Of a stretch of DNA of 64,000 nt, positions 27,906 through 37,935 are shown piece after piece. The translations under genes and the position numbers were made by a program. The notes under the pieces were generated by a model, which worked only from the letters and a program-made list of their open reading frames with translations, was not told where the DNA came from and did not search any database. Positions within the stretch are counted from its first letter, which is position 1; each line of letters opens with the position of its first letter. The stretch comes from Pantoea eucalypti (GTDB taxonomy: Bacteria > Pseudomonadota > Gammaproteobacteria > Enterobacterales > Enterobacteriaceae): NCBI RefSeq assembly GCF_009646115.1, contig NZ_CP045720.1, positions 3,348,001-3,412,000 of the forward strand. The letters run 5' to 3'.

Positions 27906-28030
27906 CATGACCTCTTAATTGATATCCGGCGGGTCAGACGTTCTTATAATGCCCTTGTTCCACCGGGACTTTCACCGCAAGAGTTTACAGAATTGTTAAC
28001 AAACTGCCAACAGCGGCGCGACGAATCGTT

Positions 28031-28062
28031 AAAGGAAGGCCGGCATTCGCCGGCCTTCTTAA
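28031..28062 (-). terminator. Hairpin between aceF and lpdA
   Basis: On the minus strand GAAGGCCGG pairs with CCGGCCTTC around a six-base loop (within 28034-28059), followed by CTTTAACG. It would partly end the pdhR-aceEF transcript before lpdA. Confidence 0.7.
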
Positions 28063-28065
28063 CAT

Positions 28066-29970
28066 TTACATAACTAAACGGCGAATATCAGACAGCATAT
28101 TGCCGATAATGGTGATGAATCGCGCACCATCAGCACCGTCGATCACGCGGTGGTCGAAGGAGAGAGAAATCGGCATCATCAGACGCGGAGTAAACTCTTT
28201 ACCGTTCCACACCGGTTCCATCGCCGATTTAGAGACACCCAGGATAGCCACTTCCGGCGCGTTAACGATCGGCGCGAAGTGGGTAGTGCCCAGGCCGCCC
28301 AGGCTGGAGATGGTGAAGCATCCGCCCTGCATGTCGCCCGCTGTCAGCTTACCGTCACGCGCTTTCTTCGAAATCGCCATCAGTTCACGGGACAGCTCGG
28401 TAATGCCTTTCTTATTCACGTCTTTAAAGACCGGAACAACCAGGCCATTTGGCGTATCAACCGCCACACCGATATTGATATATTTCTTCAGCGTCAGTTT
28501 CTGCGCATCTTCAGACAGCGAACTGTTGAAGCGTGGCATCTGCTCAAGCGCCGCAGCGACCGCTTTCATGATGAACACCACTGGGGTGTACTTCACATCC
28601 AGCTTACGCTTCTCTGCTTCAGCATTCTGCTGCTTACGGAAAGCTTCCAGGTCGGTGATATCAGTTTTGTCGAAATGCGTAACGTGCGGGATCATCACCC
28701 AGTTACGGCTCAGGTTCGCGCCAGAAATTTTCTGGATACGGCCCAGTTCGACTTCTTCGATTTCGCCAAACTTACTGAAATCAACTTTCGGCCATGGCAG
28801 CATGCCAGGCAGACCGCCGCCGCTGGCCGCAGCAGGTGCTGCTTCAGCGCGTTTCACAGCCTCTTTCACGTAAGTCTGCACGTCTTCTTTCAGAATGCGA
28901 CCTTTACGGCCGGTGCCTTTGACTTTCGCCAGGTTAACACCGAACTCGCGCGCCAGGCGACGAATCACCGGGGTAGCGTGAACGTAAGCGTCGTTCTCTG
29001 CGAACTCACCTTTGCTTTCTGCTTTAGCGGCGGCAGGTGCTGCTGCGGCTTTCGCTTCAGATTTGGCAGCAGGCGCCGGTGCGGCTTCCTGTTTCGCAGC
29101 CGCAGGGGCAGCCGGAGCAGCACCTTCGACTTCGAACACCATGATCAGTGAGCCGGTGCTGACTTTATCGCCCGTCGCGACTTTCAGCTCTTTGACGATA
29201 CCCGCAAACGGTGCCGGCACTTCCATAGAGGCTTTGTCGCCTTCAACCACGATCAGTGACTGCTCAGCTTCCACCTTGTCGCCAACCTTAACGAGGATCT
29301 CGGTGACTTCAACTTCGTCTCCCCCGATATCCGGAACGTTAACGTCTTTTGCGCCCGCAGCCGCGGCAGGTGCCGATGCCGCTTCTTCTTTCACTTCTGG
29401 CTTCGCATCAGAGGCCGGTGCTGCACCTTCTGCTTCAAAGACCATGATGGCTGAACCGGTGCTGACTTTGTCGCCGGTCGCAATGGTGATCGCTTTGACC
29501 ACACCCGCGAACGGAGCCGGGACTTCCATTGACGCTTTGTCACCTTCGACGACAATCAGTGACTGCTCGGCTTCGACTTTGTCGCCAACCTTAACCAGAA
29601 TCTCAGTGACTTCGACTTCGTCACCGCCGATATCCGGCACAGCCACTTCTTTGCTGGCAGTGGCCGCAGCAGCGGCTGGCGCAGGCGCCGCATCCGCTTT
29701 CTTCTCTTCGGCGGCGGCAGGGGCTGCTTCCGCAGCGCCTTCAGCATCAAACATCATGATCAGCGAACCGGTCTCAACTTTGTCACCGGTAGAGATTTTA
29801 ATCTCTTTGACTACGCCAGCCTGTGGCGACGGCACTTCCATTGAGGCTTTGTCGCCTTCCACGGTGATCAGCGACTGCTCGGCTTCCACCTTGTCGCCAA
29901 CTTTCACCAGAATCTCGGTGACTTCAACTTCGTCAGACCCGATATCCGGTACCTTAATTTCGATAGCCAT
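28066..29970 (-). CDS. aceF: Pyruvate dehydrogenase E2 (dihydrolipoyl acetyltransferase)
   Basis: Core acetyltransferase of the pyruvate dehydrogenase complex, moving acetyl from lipoyl arms to CoA. The 634 residues hold three N-terminal lipoyl domains with lipoyl lysines K41, K145 and K246, each in EGDKASMEV, joined by Ala/Pro-rich linkers. A peripheral subunit-binding domain lies near residues 330-370 ([16 protein letters not shown] sequence). The C-terminal catalytic domain has His607 and Asp611 in HRVIDGADG. The three lipoyl-coding stretches are long direct repeats at DNA level. It follows aceE by 14 bases and belongs to the pdhR-aceE-aceF operon. Confidence 0.97.
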   Translation of the reverse strand: MAIEIKVPDIGSDEVEVTEILVKVGDKVEAEQSLITVEGDKASMEVPSPQAGVVKEIKISTGDKVETGSLIMMFDAEGAAEAAPAAAEEKKADAAPAPAAAAATASKEVAVPDIGGDEVEVTEILVKVGDKVEAEQSLIVVEGDKASMEVPAPFAGVVKAITIATGDKVSTGSAIMVFEAEGAAPASDAKPEVKEEAASAPAAAAGAKDVNVPDIGGDEVEVTEILVKVGDKVEAEQSLIVVEGDKASMEVPAPFAGIVKELKVATGDKVSTGSLIMVFEVEGAAPAAPAAAKQEAAPAPAAKSEAKAAAAPAAAKAESKGEFAENDAYVHATPVIRRLAREFGVNLAKVKGTGRKGRILKEDVQTYVKEAVKRAEAAPAAASGGGLPGMLPWPKVDFSKFGEIEEVELGRIQKISGANLSRNWVMIPHVTHFDKTDITDLEAFRKQQNAEAEKRKLDVKYTPVVFIMKAVAAALEQMPRFNSSLSEDAQKLTLKKYINIGVAVDTPNGLVVPVFKDVNKKGITELSRELMAISKKARDGKLTAGDMQGGCFTISSLGGLGTTHFAPIVNAPEVAILGVSKSAMEPVWNGKEFTPRLMMPISLSFDHRVIDGADGARFITIIGNMLSDIRRLVM

Positions 29971-29984
29971 TACTCTATTACCTC

Positions 29985-32651
29985 TTAAGCCAGACGCGGG
30001 TTAACTTTATCGGCATCGATATTGAATTTGGTGATAGCGTCAGCCACCACTTTCTTCTCGATCTCGCCGCGTTTAGCCAGCTCACCCAGCGCGGCAACCA
30101 CCACATAAGATGCATCAACTTCAAAGTGATGACGCAGATTCTCACGGCTGTCAGAGCGACCAAAGCCATCGGTACCCAGTACGCGATAATCGCTGGCTGG
30201 GACATAGCTACGAACCTGCTCAGCGAACAGTTTCATGTAGTCGGTTGAAGCAACAGCAGGTGCGTCATTCATCACCTGAGCGATGTAAGGTACGCGCGCT
30301 TCTTCAGTCGGATGCAGCATGTTCCAGCGCTCACAATCCTGGCCGTCACGTGCCAGTTCGGTGAACGAGGTGACGCTGTAGACATCAGAGCCGATACCGT
30401 AATCTTTCGCCAGAATCTGGGCGGCTTCACGAACGTGACGCAGGATAGAACCTGAGCCCAGCAGCTGTACTTTACCTTTGCTGCCCTCTACCGTTTCCAG
30501 CTTGTAGATACCCTTACGGATACCCTCTTCCGCGCCCTTCGGCATGGCTGGCATATGGTAGTTTTCGTTCAGCGTGGTGATGTAGTAGTACACGTTCTCC
30601 TGCGCTTCGCCATACATACGCACCAGACCGTCATGCATGATGACAGCCACTTCATAAGCGTATGAAGGATCGTAAGAGATACAATTCGGGATAGTCAGAG
30701 ACTGAATGTGGCTGTGACCATCTTCATGCTGCAGACCTTCGCCGTTCAGGGTAGTACGACCCGAGGTGCCGCCGACCAGGAAGCCGCGCGCCTGTTGGTC
30801 GCCCGCCAGCCACATCAGATCGCCGATACGCTGGAAGCCGAACATCGAGTAATAGATGTAGAACGGGATCATCGGCAGGTTGTTGGTGCTGTAAGAGGTC
30901 GCCGCAGCCAGCCAGGAAGAACCTGCGCCCAGCTCGTTGATCCCTTCCTGCAGAATCTGGCCTTTCTCGTCTTCTTTATAGTATGCAACCTGCTCGCGGT
31001 CCTGCGGGGTGTACTGCTGACCGTTCGGGCTGTAGATACCGATCTGACGGAACAGACCTTCCATACCAAAGGTACGCGCTTCATCGGCGAGGATTGGAAC
31101 CAGACGATCTTTGATCGACTTGTTCTTCAGCATCACATTCAGGGCACGCACAAAGGCGATGGTGGTCGAGATCTCTTTGTTCTGCTCTTCCAGCAGCGCA
31201 CTGAACTCTTCGAGTGCTGGCATTTCCAGCTTTTCAGTGAACTTCGGCTGACGCGTTGGCAGGTAGCCGCCTAACTTCTCGCGCTGACCATGCAGATAAG
31301 CATGTTCTTCTGAGCCTTTTTCGAAGGTTACGTACGGCAGTGATTCGATTTTGTCATCAGCAACCGGCACGTTGAAGCGATCACGGATATAGCGCACGCC
31401 ATCCATGTTCATCTTCTTCACCTGGTGAGCAATATTTTTGCCTTCCGCGGTGTCGCCCATACCATAACCTTTGATGGTATGCGCCAGGATCAATACTGGC
31501 TTGCCTTTGGTGTCCTGCGCTTTTTTCAGTGCCGCGTAGATTTTCTTCGGATCGTGGCCGCCACGGTTCAATGCCCAGATTTCATCATCGGACATATCTT
31601 TAACCAGCGCGGCGGTTTCCGGATATTTGCCAAAGAAGTGCTCACGCACATAGGCACCATCGCGGGATTTAAAGGTCTGGTAGTCACCGTCGACCGTTTC
31701 GTTCATCAGCTGAATCAGCTTGCCGCTGGTATCTTTGCGCAGCAGCTCATCCCAGCGACCGCCCCAGATGACCTTGATCACTTCCCAGCCAGCACCGGCA
31801 AAGATGCCTTCCAGCTCGTTGATGATTTTGCCATTACCGGTTACCGGGCCATCCAGACGCTGCAGGTTGCAGTTGATGATGAAGACCAGGTTATCCAGTT
31901 TTTCACGGGTGGCGATGGTGATCGCACCTTTAGATTCTGGCTCATCCATCTCGCCGTCACCCAGGAAGGCGTAAACGGTCTGCGCAGAGGTATCTTTCAG
32001 GCCACGGTGTTCCAGATATTTCAGGAACTTCGCCTGATAAATCGCTGACAATGGACCCAGGCCCATTGATACGGTCGGGAACTGCCAGAATTCCGGCATC
32101 AATTTCGGATGCGGATAAGAAGAGAGGCCTTTACCGTCAACTTCCTGACGGAAGTTGTTCATCTGCTCTTCGGTCAGGCGGCCTTCAAGGAACGCACGCG
32201 CATAGATACCCGGAGAGATGTGGCCCTGGAAATAGACCAGATCGCCGCCATCCTTCTCACTGCGCGCGCGGAAGAAGTGGTTAAAGCACACTTCATAAAT
32301 TGTCGCAGAAGACTGGAAGGAGGACATGTGGCCACCCAGTTCCAGATCTTTCTTCGATGCGCGCAGCACCGACATGATGGCGTTCCAGCGGATTGCGGAA
32401 CGGATACGACGTTCAAGAGAGGTGTTGCCCGGATAATCGGGTTCATCTTCAACGGCAATAGAGTTGATGTAGTTGCTGATTGCAGAAGATCCTGCAGCCA
32501 CGTTTACGCCGCCTTTGCGGGCTGCACCCAGTACCTGATCAATCAGATACTGTGCACGTTCAACACCTTCTTCACGGATGACCGATTCGATCGCCTGTAG
32601 CCAGTCACGAGTTTCAATCGGATCCACGTCATTGTGTAAACGTTCTGACAT
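29985..32651 (-). CDS. aceE: Pyruvate dehydrogenase E1 component
   Basis: Thiamine-diphosphate decarboxylase of the pyruvate dehydrogenase complex; it decarboxylates pyruvate and acetylates the lipoyl arms of AceF. At 888 residues it is one longer than E. coli AceE and collinear with it. The ThDP motif begins [12 protein letters not shown] and ends [13 protein letters not shown]; the N-terminal [18 protein letters not shown] region binds E2. The start ATG is preceded by AGGAACACACCC. It is downstream of pdhR, about 100 bases apart, and is expected to be repressed by PdhR when pyruvate is low. Confidence 0.97.
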   Translation of the reverse strand: MSERLHNDVDPIETRDWLQAIESVIREEGVERAQYLIDQVLGAARKGGVNVAAGSSAISNYINSIAVEDEPDYPGNTSLERRIRSAIRWNAIMSVLRASKKDLELGGHMSSFQSSATIYEVCFNHFFRARSEKDGGDLVYFQGHISPGIYARAFLEGRLTEEQMNNFRQEVDGKGLSSYPHPKLMPEFWQFPTVSMGLGPLSAIYQAKFLKYLEHRGLKDTSAQTVYAFLGDGEMDEPESKGAITIATREKLDNLVFIINCNLQRLDGPVTGNGKIINELEGIFAGAGWEVIKVIWGGRWDELLRKDTSGKLIQLMNETVDGDYQTFKSRDGAYVREHFFGKYPETAALVKDMSDDEIWALNRGGHDPKKIYAALKKAQDTKGKPVLILAHTIKGYGMGDTAEGKNIAHQVKKMNMDGVRYIRDRFNVPVADDKIESLPYVTFEKGSEEHAYLHGQREKLGGYLPTRQPKFTEKLEMPALEEFSALLEEQNKEISTTIAFVRALNVMLKNKSIKDRLVPILADEARTFGMEGLFRQIGIYSPNGQQYTPQDREQVAYYKEDEKGQILQEGINELGAGSSWLAAATSYSTNNLPMIPFYIYYSMFGFQRIGDLMWLAGDQQARGFLVGGTSGRTTLNGEGLQHEDGHSHIQSLTIPNCISYDPSYAYEVAVIMHDGLVRMYGEAQENVYYYITTLNENYHMPAMPKGAEEGIRKGIYKLETVEGSKGKVQLLGSGSILRHVREAAQILAKDYGIGSDVYSVTSFTELARDGQDCERWNMLHPTEEARVPYIAQVMNDAPAVASTDYMKLFAEQVRSYVPASDYRVLGTDGFGRSDSRENLRHHFEVDASYVVVAALGELAKRGEIEKKVVADAITKFNIDADKVNPRLA

Positions 32652-32752
32652 GGGTGTGTTCCTTATCTGTGTCTAATACGTTGAATAATCGGGAGCCTGT
32701 TAAAGCAGATGCAGGCAGGCTCGTCTGATATCAGTACGATCTTTGTCGCACG

Positions 32753-33517
32753 TCATTCCTTACGTTGCTGTAAACGACGCAGGGAGCGTTCTCGACGGCT
32801 CTGCTCCCGACTTCTGTCCAGCAAGATTTCCTCTATGAACGCCAGGTGACGGTGTGAAGCCTCGCGCGCTTTTTCTGGCTCACGGGCCACAATCGCCTCA
32901 AAGATTCTGGCGCGGTGACCGCTCACTTTTGCCAGCATTTCCCGGCGCGAGTAGAGCAATTCGAAATTCTGACGAACGTTTTGTTCCAGCATAGGGCCCA
33001 TTGAGCGTAGCAAATGTAAAAGCACAACATTATGGGCTGCTTCTGTGACAGCGATCTGATACTGCATCACTGCGTCCGCTTCGGCGTCTAAATCGCCGCT
33101 GTCCTGCGCCTGCTGGATATTCAGATGGCAGTCGCGAATGCGCCGCAGGTCTTCCTCTGTGCCGCGCAGTGCCGCGTAATAGGCGGCAATGCCCTCTAAG
33201 GCATGGCGCGTTTCCAGCAGATCAAACTGGGATTCCGGATGGCCGGCGAGCAGCTCAACGAGTGGATCGCTTAAGCTTTGCCAGAGATTCTCCTGCACGA
33301 ACGTTCCGCCACCCTGTCGGCGCAGCAATAATCCTTTCGCTTCTAAGCGCTGGATCGCTTCGCGGAGAGACGGACGTGAGACATCGAATTGTTTGGCGAG
33401 TTCGCGCTCAGGCAACAGCTTCTCTCCCGGACGCAACGTGCCTTCCATAATCAGGGATTCGAGCTGTTGCTCGATAGCATCGGAGAGCTTAGGTTGGCGA
33501 ATCTTACTGTAAGCCAT
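32753..33517 (-). CDS. pdhR: Pyruvate-responsive regulator PdhR
   Basis: GntR-family (FadR subgroup) repressor of the pyruvate dehydrogenase operon and respiratory genes, released by pyruvate. The 254 residues equal E. coli PdhR. The winged helix-turn-helix spans about residues 8-75 ([20 protein letters not shown] in parts), followed by the helical FCD effector domain. The second of two adjacent ATGs gives the family N-terminus [11 protein letters not shown]. It heads the pdhR-aceE-aceF operon, and a perfect PdhR box lies 34 bases upstream, indicating autoregulation. Confidence 0.96.
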   Translation of the reverse strand: MAYSKIRQPKLSDAIEQQLESLIMEGTLRPGEKLLPERELAKQFDVSRPSLREAIQRLEAKGLLLRRQGGGTFVQENLWQSLSDPLVELLAGHPESQFDLLETRHALEGIAAYYAALRGTEEDLRRIRDCHLNIQQAQDSGDLDAEADAVMQYQIAVTEAAHNVVLLHLLRSMGPMLEQNVRQNFELLYSRREMLAKVSGHRARIFEAIVAREPEKAREASHRHLAFIEEILLDRSREQSRRERSLRRLQQRKE

Positions 33518-33550
33518 CATCCCTTCTTATTAAGCCAGGCGTCCGGAGTA

Positions 33551-33567
33551 AATTGGTAATACCAATT
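33551..33567. promoter_or_regulatory. PdhR operator
   Basis: AATTGGTAATACCAATT is a palindrome fitting the PdhR consensus (ATTGGT-N3-ACCAAT) and lies upstream of pdhR where the E. coli operator stands. Confidence 0.88.
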
Positions 33568-33946
33568 GCAATGAGGTGCCGGTAAAGTAACAAAGTATTC
33601 ACCTTGTGTCTATATGGTGTCTGCGACATTCACCTCGCCTTAAAGCCTGTCCTGGCGCTAACTCGCGGTTAAAAAAATGAAAAAATCCGCTACGGCAAAT
33701 GTTAAACAATTGCACTTTTACCAAACCTTACACCTGCTTAGCGCCTGATGAGTGCGGCAGCCATAAGTGAAAGCTATTCGTCATTACCCGAATTTCATGG
33801 CAGAAGTTTCGACAGGCAGACGTGACCAGGACGGCGTTTTTTCAGTCAAGTCTCAGCACGAAAGGCGAAAGCAGGTGCAAAGCGAATCGCTTATCACTAT
33901 TCTTGTCGCCAGGGTAGCAAATGGCCGCATTCAGCACGCCAGATAC
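33568..33946. other. Intergenic region pdhR-aroP
   Basis: About 380 bases between divergent genes, holding their promoters. A 68-codon frame (33767-33973) is present but has no ribosome binding site, no recognisable motif and runs into the TyrR boxes, so it is not called. Nothing else is recognised. Confidence 0.5.
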
Positions 33947-33986
33947 CGTAAAATAATCAATACGTTATTGTAACTCCTTCATTACA
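33947..33986. promoter_or_regulatory. Tandem TyrR-like boxes upstream of aroP
   Basis: A near-consensus box TGTAAC-TCCTTC-ATTACA (33969-33986) fits TGTAAA-N6-TTTACA with one change per arm. A weaker one, CGTAAA-ATAATC-AATACG (33947-33964), lies exactly 22 bases upstream, two helical turns. A strong and a weak box side by side is the known arrangement for TyrR repression of E. coli aroP. Confidence 0.6.
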
Positions 33987-34031
33987 GCGGATTGCGCTGC
34001 GAACGAAGAATAAAAACATCACGAGGTTTGT

Positions 34032-35387
34032 ATGGAACAGCAGCAAGGCGAAGCGCTGAAACGTGGTCTTAAGAACCGCCATATTCAGCTCATCGCGCTG
34101 GGTGGTGCAGTGGGAACCGGCCTGTTTCTGGGCAGTGCATCGGTCATTGAATCCGCCGGACCGGCCGTTATTCTGGGCTATGCGATTGCCGGGTTTATTG
34201 CCTTTTTAATCATGCGCCAGTTAGGTGAGATGGTCGTGGAAGAGCCGGTTGCCGGCAGCTTCAGCCACTTTGCCTATAAATACTGGGGCAACTTTGCGGG
34301 TTTTGCTTCGGGCTGGAACTACTGGGTGCTCTATGTGCTGGTTGCCATGGCAGAACTCACTGCCGTCGGCAAATATGTCCAGTTCTGGTGGCCTGACTTT
34401 CCGACCTGGGCGTCGGCTGCCCTCTTCTTCGTGATGATCAATGCTATCAACCTGACCAACGTGAAAGTGTTTGGTGAGATGGAGTTCTGGTTCGCCATCA
34501 TTAAAGTGGTTGCGGTCATTGGCATGATCCTGTTCGGCGGCTGGCTGCTGTTCAGTGGTCATGCCGGTCCGCAGGCGACAGTACGCAACCTGTGGGAACA
34601 GGGCGGCTTCTTCCCGCATGGCATTGGCGGCCTGGTCACCGTCATGGCGATTATCATGTTCTCATTCGGGGGTCTGGAGCTGGTGGGTATCACCGCAGCT
34701 GAAGCGGATAACCCGGAAGTGAGCATTCCAAAAGCGACCAACCAGGTGCTGTGGCGTATCCTGATTTTCTACATTGGTTCGCTGGCGGTCCTGCTGTCAC
34801 TGATGCCGTGGACCCGCGTCACCTCAGAAGTCAGCCCGTTCGTCTTTATCTTCCACGAACTGGGCGATGCCATGGTGGCGAATGCGCTTAACGTGGTGAT
34901 CCTGACGGCTGCCCTGTCGGTCTATAACAGCTGCGTTTACTGTAACAGCCGCATGCTGTTTGGTCTGGCACAGCAGGGCAATGCGCCGAAAGCACTGCTG
35001 AAAGTCGATCGTCGCGGTGTACCGGTGTTAACGATTCTGGTCTCTGCTGTGGCTACTGCGCTGTGTGTGCTGATCAACTACCTGATGCCGGGCGAAGCGT
35101 TTGGCCTGCTGATGTCGCTGGTGGTCTCTGCACTGGTCATCAACTGGGCGATGATCAGCCTGGCGCACCTCAAGTTCCGTCGTAAGAAAGATCAGCAGGG
35201 CGTCACAACCCGCTTTAAAGCGCTGCTCTATCCGGCAGGTAACTGGATTTGCCTGATCTTCCTGGCAGGGATTCTGGTACTGATGGCGACCACGCCGGGC
35301 ATGGCGATCTCCGTCTGGCTGATCCCGGTCTGGCTGGTCATTCTGGGTATTGGTTACTTTATTAAAAACCAGACGCAGAAAGCCTGA
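34032..35387 (+). CDS. aroP: Aromatic amino acid permease AroP
   Basis: Inner-membrane proton symporter importing phenylalanine, tyrosine and tryptophan; amino acid-polyamine-organocation (AAT) family with 12 membrane segments. The 451 residues track E. coli AroP (457): NRHIQLIALGGAVGTGLFLG in segment 1, ASGWNYWVLYVLVAMAE, and the FSFGGLELVGITAAEA motif in segment 6 region. The C-terminus is slightly shorter than in E. coli. ACGAGG lies six bases before the ATG. It is divergent from pdhR, as in E. coli, with tandem TyrR-like boxes in front and a strong hairpin after the stop. PheP is a close paralogue, but position favours AroP. Confidence 0.94.
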   Translation: MEQQQGEALKRGLKNRHIQLIALGGAVGTGLFLGSASVIESAGPAVILGYAIAGFIAFLIMRQLGEMVVEEPVAGSFSHFAYKYWGNFAGFASGWNYWVLYVLVAMAELTAVGKYVQFWWPDFPTWASAALFFVMINAINLTNVKVFGEMEFWFAIIKVVAVIGMILFGGWLLFSGHAGPQATVRNLWEQGGFFPHGIGGLVTVMAIIMFSFGGLELVGITAAEADNPEVSIPKATNQVLWRILIFYIGSLAVLLSLMPWTRVTSEVSPFVFIFHELGDAMVANALNVVILTAALSVYNSCVYCNSRMLFGLAQQGNAPKALLKVDRRGVPVLTILVSAVATALCVLINYLMPGEAFGLLMSLVVSALVINWAMISLAHLKFRRKKDQQGVTTRFKALLYPAGNWICLIFLAGILVLMATTPGMAISVWLIPVWLVILGIGYFIKNQTQKA

Positions 35388-35396
35388 TGCTCTACT

Positions 35397-35431
35397 ACGT
35401 GCTGCGACCTCTCAGGGAGGTTGCAGCACGT
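35397..35431 (+). terminator. Strong hairpin after aroP
   Basis: Fourteen consecutive pairs, including one G-T, join ACGTGCTGCGACCT and AGGTTGCAGCACGT around a seven-base loop, ten bases past the aroP stop. No T run follows, so it may act as a transcript-stabilising end rather than a classic terminator. Confidence 0.6.
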
Positions 35432-35566
35432 ACCTCTGATGCCCGATCCAGCTCACACTTCTCTTCCCGCACCTGTTTTGTCCATCTTCATGACGAATTT
35501 CTCCCGTTCATCTCACTGATTTCCTGACAATACTTCCTGTTCACACTGGATGCGCAGGAATAAACC

Positions 35567-36979
35567 ATGAAAGGTACAGCTCTCCCGTTTCGGGAAAAAC
35601 TGGGATATGGCATGGGTGATGCCGGATGCAACATGATTGGCGGTGCCATCATGCTGTTCCTGAACTACTTCTATACCGATGTTTTCGGCCTTGCTCCGGC
35701 GCTGGTGGGAACCCTGCTGCTTTCGGTCAGGGTGCTGGATGCGGTTACCGATCCGATTATGGGCGCCATCGCCGATCGCACCCAGAGTCGCTGGGGCCGT
35801 TTTCGTCCCTGGCTGCTGTGGGTTTCCGTTCCCTATGTGGTCTTCAGCGTTCTGATGTTCACCACACCAGACTGGACCTATCACAACAAGGTCATCTGGG
35901 CGTTCGTCACCTACTTCCTGATGTCACTGACGTATACCGCGATTAATATTCCTTATTGCTCGCTGGGTGGCGTGATTACCAACGACCCTGGTGAACGCGT
36001 CTCCTGCCAGTCCTACCGTTTTGTCATGGTCGGTATCGCCACGCTGATACTTTCTCTGTCGCTGCTGCCGATGGCGGAGTGGTTTGGTGGGGAAGATAAA
36101 GCGCGCGGCTACCAGATGGCGATGGCGGTGCTGGCCACGATTGGTCTGGCGATGTTTCTGTTCTGCTTTGCCACAGTTCGTGAACGTATCCGCCCTGCTG
36201 TACCGAGCAATGATGACCTGAAAAAAGATCTGCGTGACGTCTGGAAGAATGACCAGTGGGTGCGCATTCTGCTGCTGACCTTCTGTAACGTCTGTCCTGG
36301 CTTCATCCGCATGGCAGCCACCATGTATTACGTCACCTGGGTCATGGGTCAGTCCACGCACTTCGCCACGCTGTTTATCAGCCTGGGCGTGATTGGCATG
36401 ATGTTCGGCAGCACGCTGGCGAAACTGCTCACCGATCGCTGGTGCAAACTCAAAGTCTTCTTCTGGACTAATATCGCATTGGCGCTCTTCTCCTGCGGCT
36501 TTTACTGGATCGATCCTCACGCCACGGTGATGGTCGTAGTGGCTTACTTTGTGCTGAATATCCTGCATCAGATCCCTTCTCCGCTGCACTGGTCGCTGAT
36601 GGCGGATGTGGATGACTACGGCGAGTGGAAAACCGGCAAGCGCATCACCGGCATCAGCTTCTCCGGCAACCTGTTCTTCCTCAAGGTGGGACTGGCAGTG
36701 GCCGGTGCAATGGTCGGCTTTCTGCTGTCGATCTATGGCTACAATGCGGGTGCTAAACAGCAGTCCCCTGAAGCGATTAACGGCATCATGCTGCTCTTCA
36801 CCATCATTCCAGGCGTCGGCTATCTGATTACCGCCGGCGTGGTGCGGCTGATGAAGGTCGACCGCAAAATGATGATTACCATCCAGCAGGATCTCGCGCT
36901 GCGCCGCGAAAACTTCCACGAGTTACACGCTGTTCGCCTGCGCGACGGTGCTGCTACGCCAACCGGAGATGTTAAATGA
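35567..36979 (+). CDS. GPH-family glycoside/cation symporter
   Basis: Inner-membrane transporter of the glycoside-pentoside-hexuronide:cation symporter family (MelB/XynP/YicJ type), 470 residues with about 12 membrane segments. Family marks: EKLGYGMGDAGCN near the N-terminus, the VRVLDAVTDPIMGAIADRTQSRWGRFRPWLLW region (seen as DAVTDPIMG and RWGRFRPW), and the DYGEWKTGKR motif before the last third. It shares an ATGA overlap with a GH43 glycosidase gene, so it probably imports arabinosides or xylosides hydrolysed inside the cell. The pair lies between aroP and ampE, which adjoin in E. coli, indicating insertion. The start is preceded by GCAGGAATAAACC. Confidence 0.9.
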   Translation: MKGTALPFREKLGYGMGDAGCNMIGGAIMLFLNYFYTDVFGLAPALVGTLLLSVRVLDAVTDPIMGAIADRTQSRWGRFRPWLLWVSVPYVVFSVLMFTTPDWTYHNKVIWAFVTYFLMSLTYTAINIPYCSLGGVITNDPGERVSCQSYRFVMVGIATLILSLSLLPMAEWFGGEDKARGYQMAMAVLATIGLAMFLFCFATVRERIRPAVPSNDDLKKDLRDVWKNDQWVRILLLTFCNVCPGFIRMAATMYYVTWVMGQSTHFATLFISLGVIGMMFGSTLAKLLTDRWCKLKVFFWTNIALALFSCGFYWIDPHATVMVVVAYFVLNILHQIPSPLHWSLMADVDDYGEWKTGKRITGISFSGNLFFLKVGLAVAGAMVGFLLSIYGYNAGAKQQSPEAINGIMLLFTIIPGVGYLITAGVVRLMKVDRKMMITIQQDLALRRENFHELHAVRLRDGAATPTGDVK

Positions 36980-37935
36980 CTGCAATCCTGCCGAATCCTT
37001 TTATTGAGCAGCGCGCCGACCCCTTTATCCTTCGCCATGAACAGCACTACTACTTTGTGGCATCAGTACCGGAGTATGACCGGCTGGAGATCCGACGCGC
37101 CACAACGCTGGCTGGCCTGCGCAGCGCCGAGCCGGTCGTGGTCTGGCGCAAGCCTGATAGCGGCCCCTGTAGCGAGTTAATCTGGGCACCCGAATTGCAC
37201 TACATTGACGGCCAGTGGGTTATCTATTTCGCAGCAGCGCCGACGCGGGAGATCAAAGAGGGACTGTTTCAGCACCGGATGTATGCGCTGGTGTGTGAGG
37301 CGGCAGATCCATTGCAGGGCGAATGGCAGCCCTGCCGCCGGGTTTTCAGCCAGCTCGACAGCTTCTCTCTGGATGCCACGCACTTCGTACATCAGGGCAA
37401 AAACTGGTATCTCTGGGCGCAAAAAGATCCCGTGATTCCCGGCAACTCTAATCTCTACCTGGCTGAGCTGCTGAATCCCTGGACGCTGAAAGGTACACCG
37501 GTGATGCTGAGTCGGCCAGAATATGAGTGGGAGTGCGCAGGGTTTAGCGTGAACGAAGGTCCGGCGGTGATTCGTCACAGCGATCGGCTGTTCGTGACCT
37601 ACTCCGCCAGCGCTACCGATGAAAATTACTGTCTGGGGATACTGTCGATTGCCGCTGATGCCGATCCGCTTGATGTCACCGCCTGGCAAAAATCGGCACG
37701 CCCGGTCTTTGTATCCAGCTGGGACAACCATCAGTATGGGCCAGGCCACAACAGTTTTACCCAGGATGAGGCGGGACGCGACGTGCTGGTTTATCACGCG
37801 CGTAACTACACTGAAATTGAGGGCGATCCGTTGTGGGATCCGAACCGCCACACCCGACTGAAATATTTCAGCTGGCGGGAAGATGGCACGCCCGATTTTG
37901 GCGTGCCACCTGCCGATTACACCAGCGTGCCGTAA
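36976..37935 (+). CDS. Glycoside hydrolase family 43 enzyme
   Basis: Cytoplasmic five-bladed propeller glycosidase, 319 residues, of the GH43 family (alpha-L-arabinofuranosidase or beta-xylosidase type). The catalytic trio can be placed: base Asp15 (RADPFILR), pKa-modulating Asp133 (SLDATHF) and acid Glu194 (VNEGPAV). The late [12 protein letters not shown] motif with its metal-site His is also typical. There is no signal peptide, in line with the coupled symporter delivering short oligosaccharides. The start overlaps the symporter stop (ATGA). The 3' end overlaps the convergent ampE by 19 bases. The exact sugar specificity is not readable. Confidence 0.9.
   Translation: MTAILPNPFIEQRADPFILRHEQHYYFVASVPEYDRLEIRRATTLAGLRSAEPVVVWRKPDSGPCSELIWAPELHYIDGQWVIYFAAAPTREIKEGLFQHRMYALVCEAADPLQGEWQPCRRVFSQLDSFSLDATHFVHQGKNWYLWAQKDPVIPGNSNLYLAELLNPWTLKGTPVMLSRPEYEWECAGFSVNEGPAVIRHSDRLFVTYSASATDENYCLGILSIAADADPLDVTAWQKSARPVFVSSWDNHQYGPGHNSFTQDEAGRDVLVYHARNYTEIEGDPLWDPNRHTRLKYFSWREDGTPDFGVPPADYTSVP

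Noticed and set aside
28150..30004. Two long plus-strand frames opposite aceF
   Set aside because: Antisense to repeated lipoyl domains and Ala/Pro linkers; the Ser/Ala-rich translation is a by-product of that composition.
33767..33973. 68-codon frame between pdhR and aroP
   Set aside because: No ribosome binding site or motif and it covers the TyrR-like boxes.
35924..36919. 331-codon minus-strand frame opposite the GPH symporter
   Set aside because: Shadow of a clear membrane transporter; His/Gln-rich translation without motifs.
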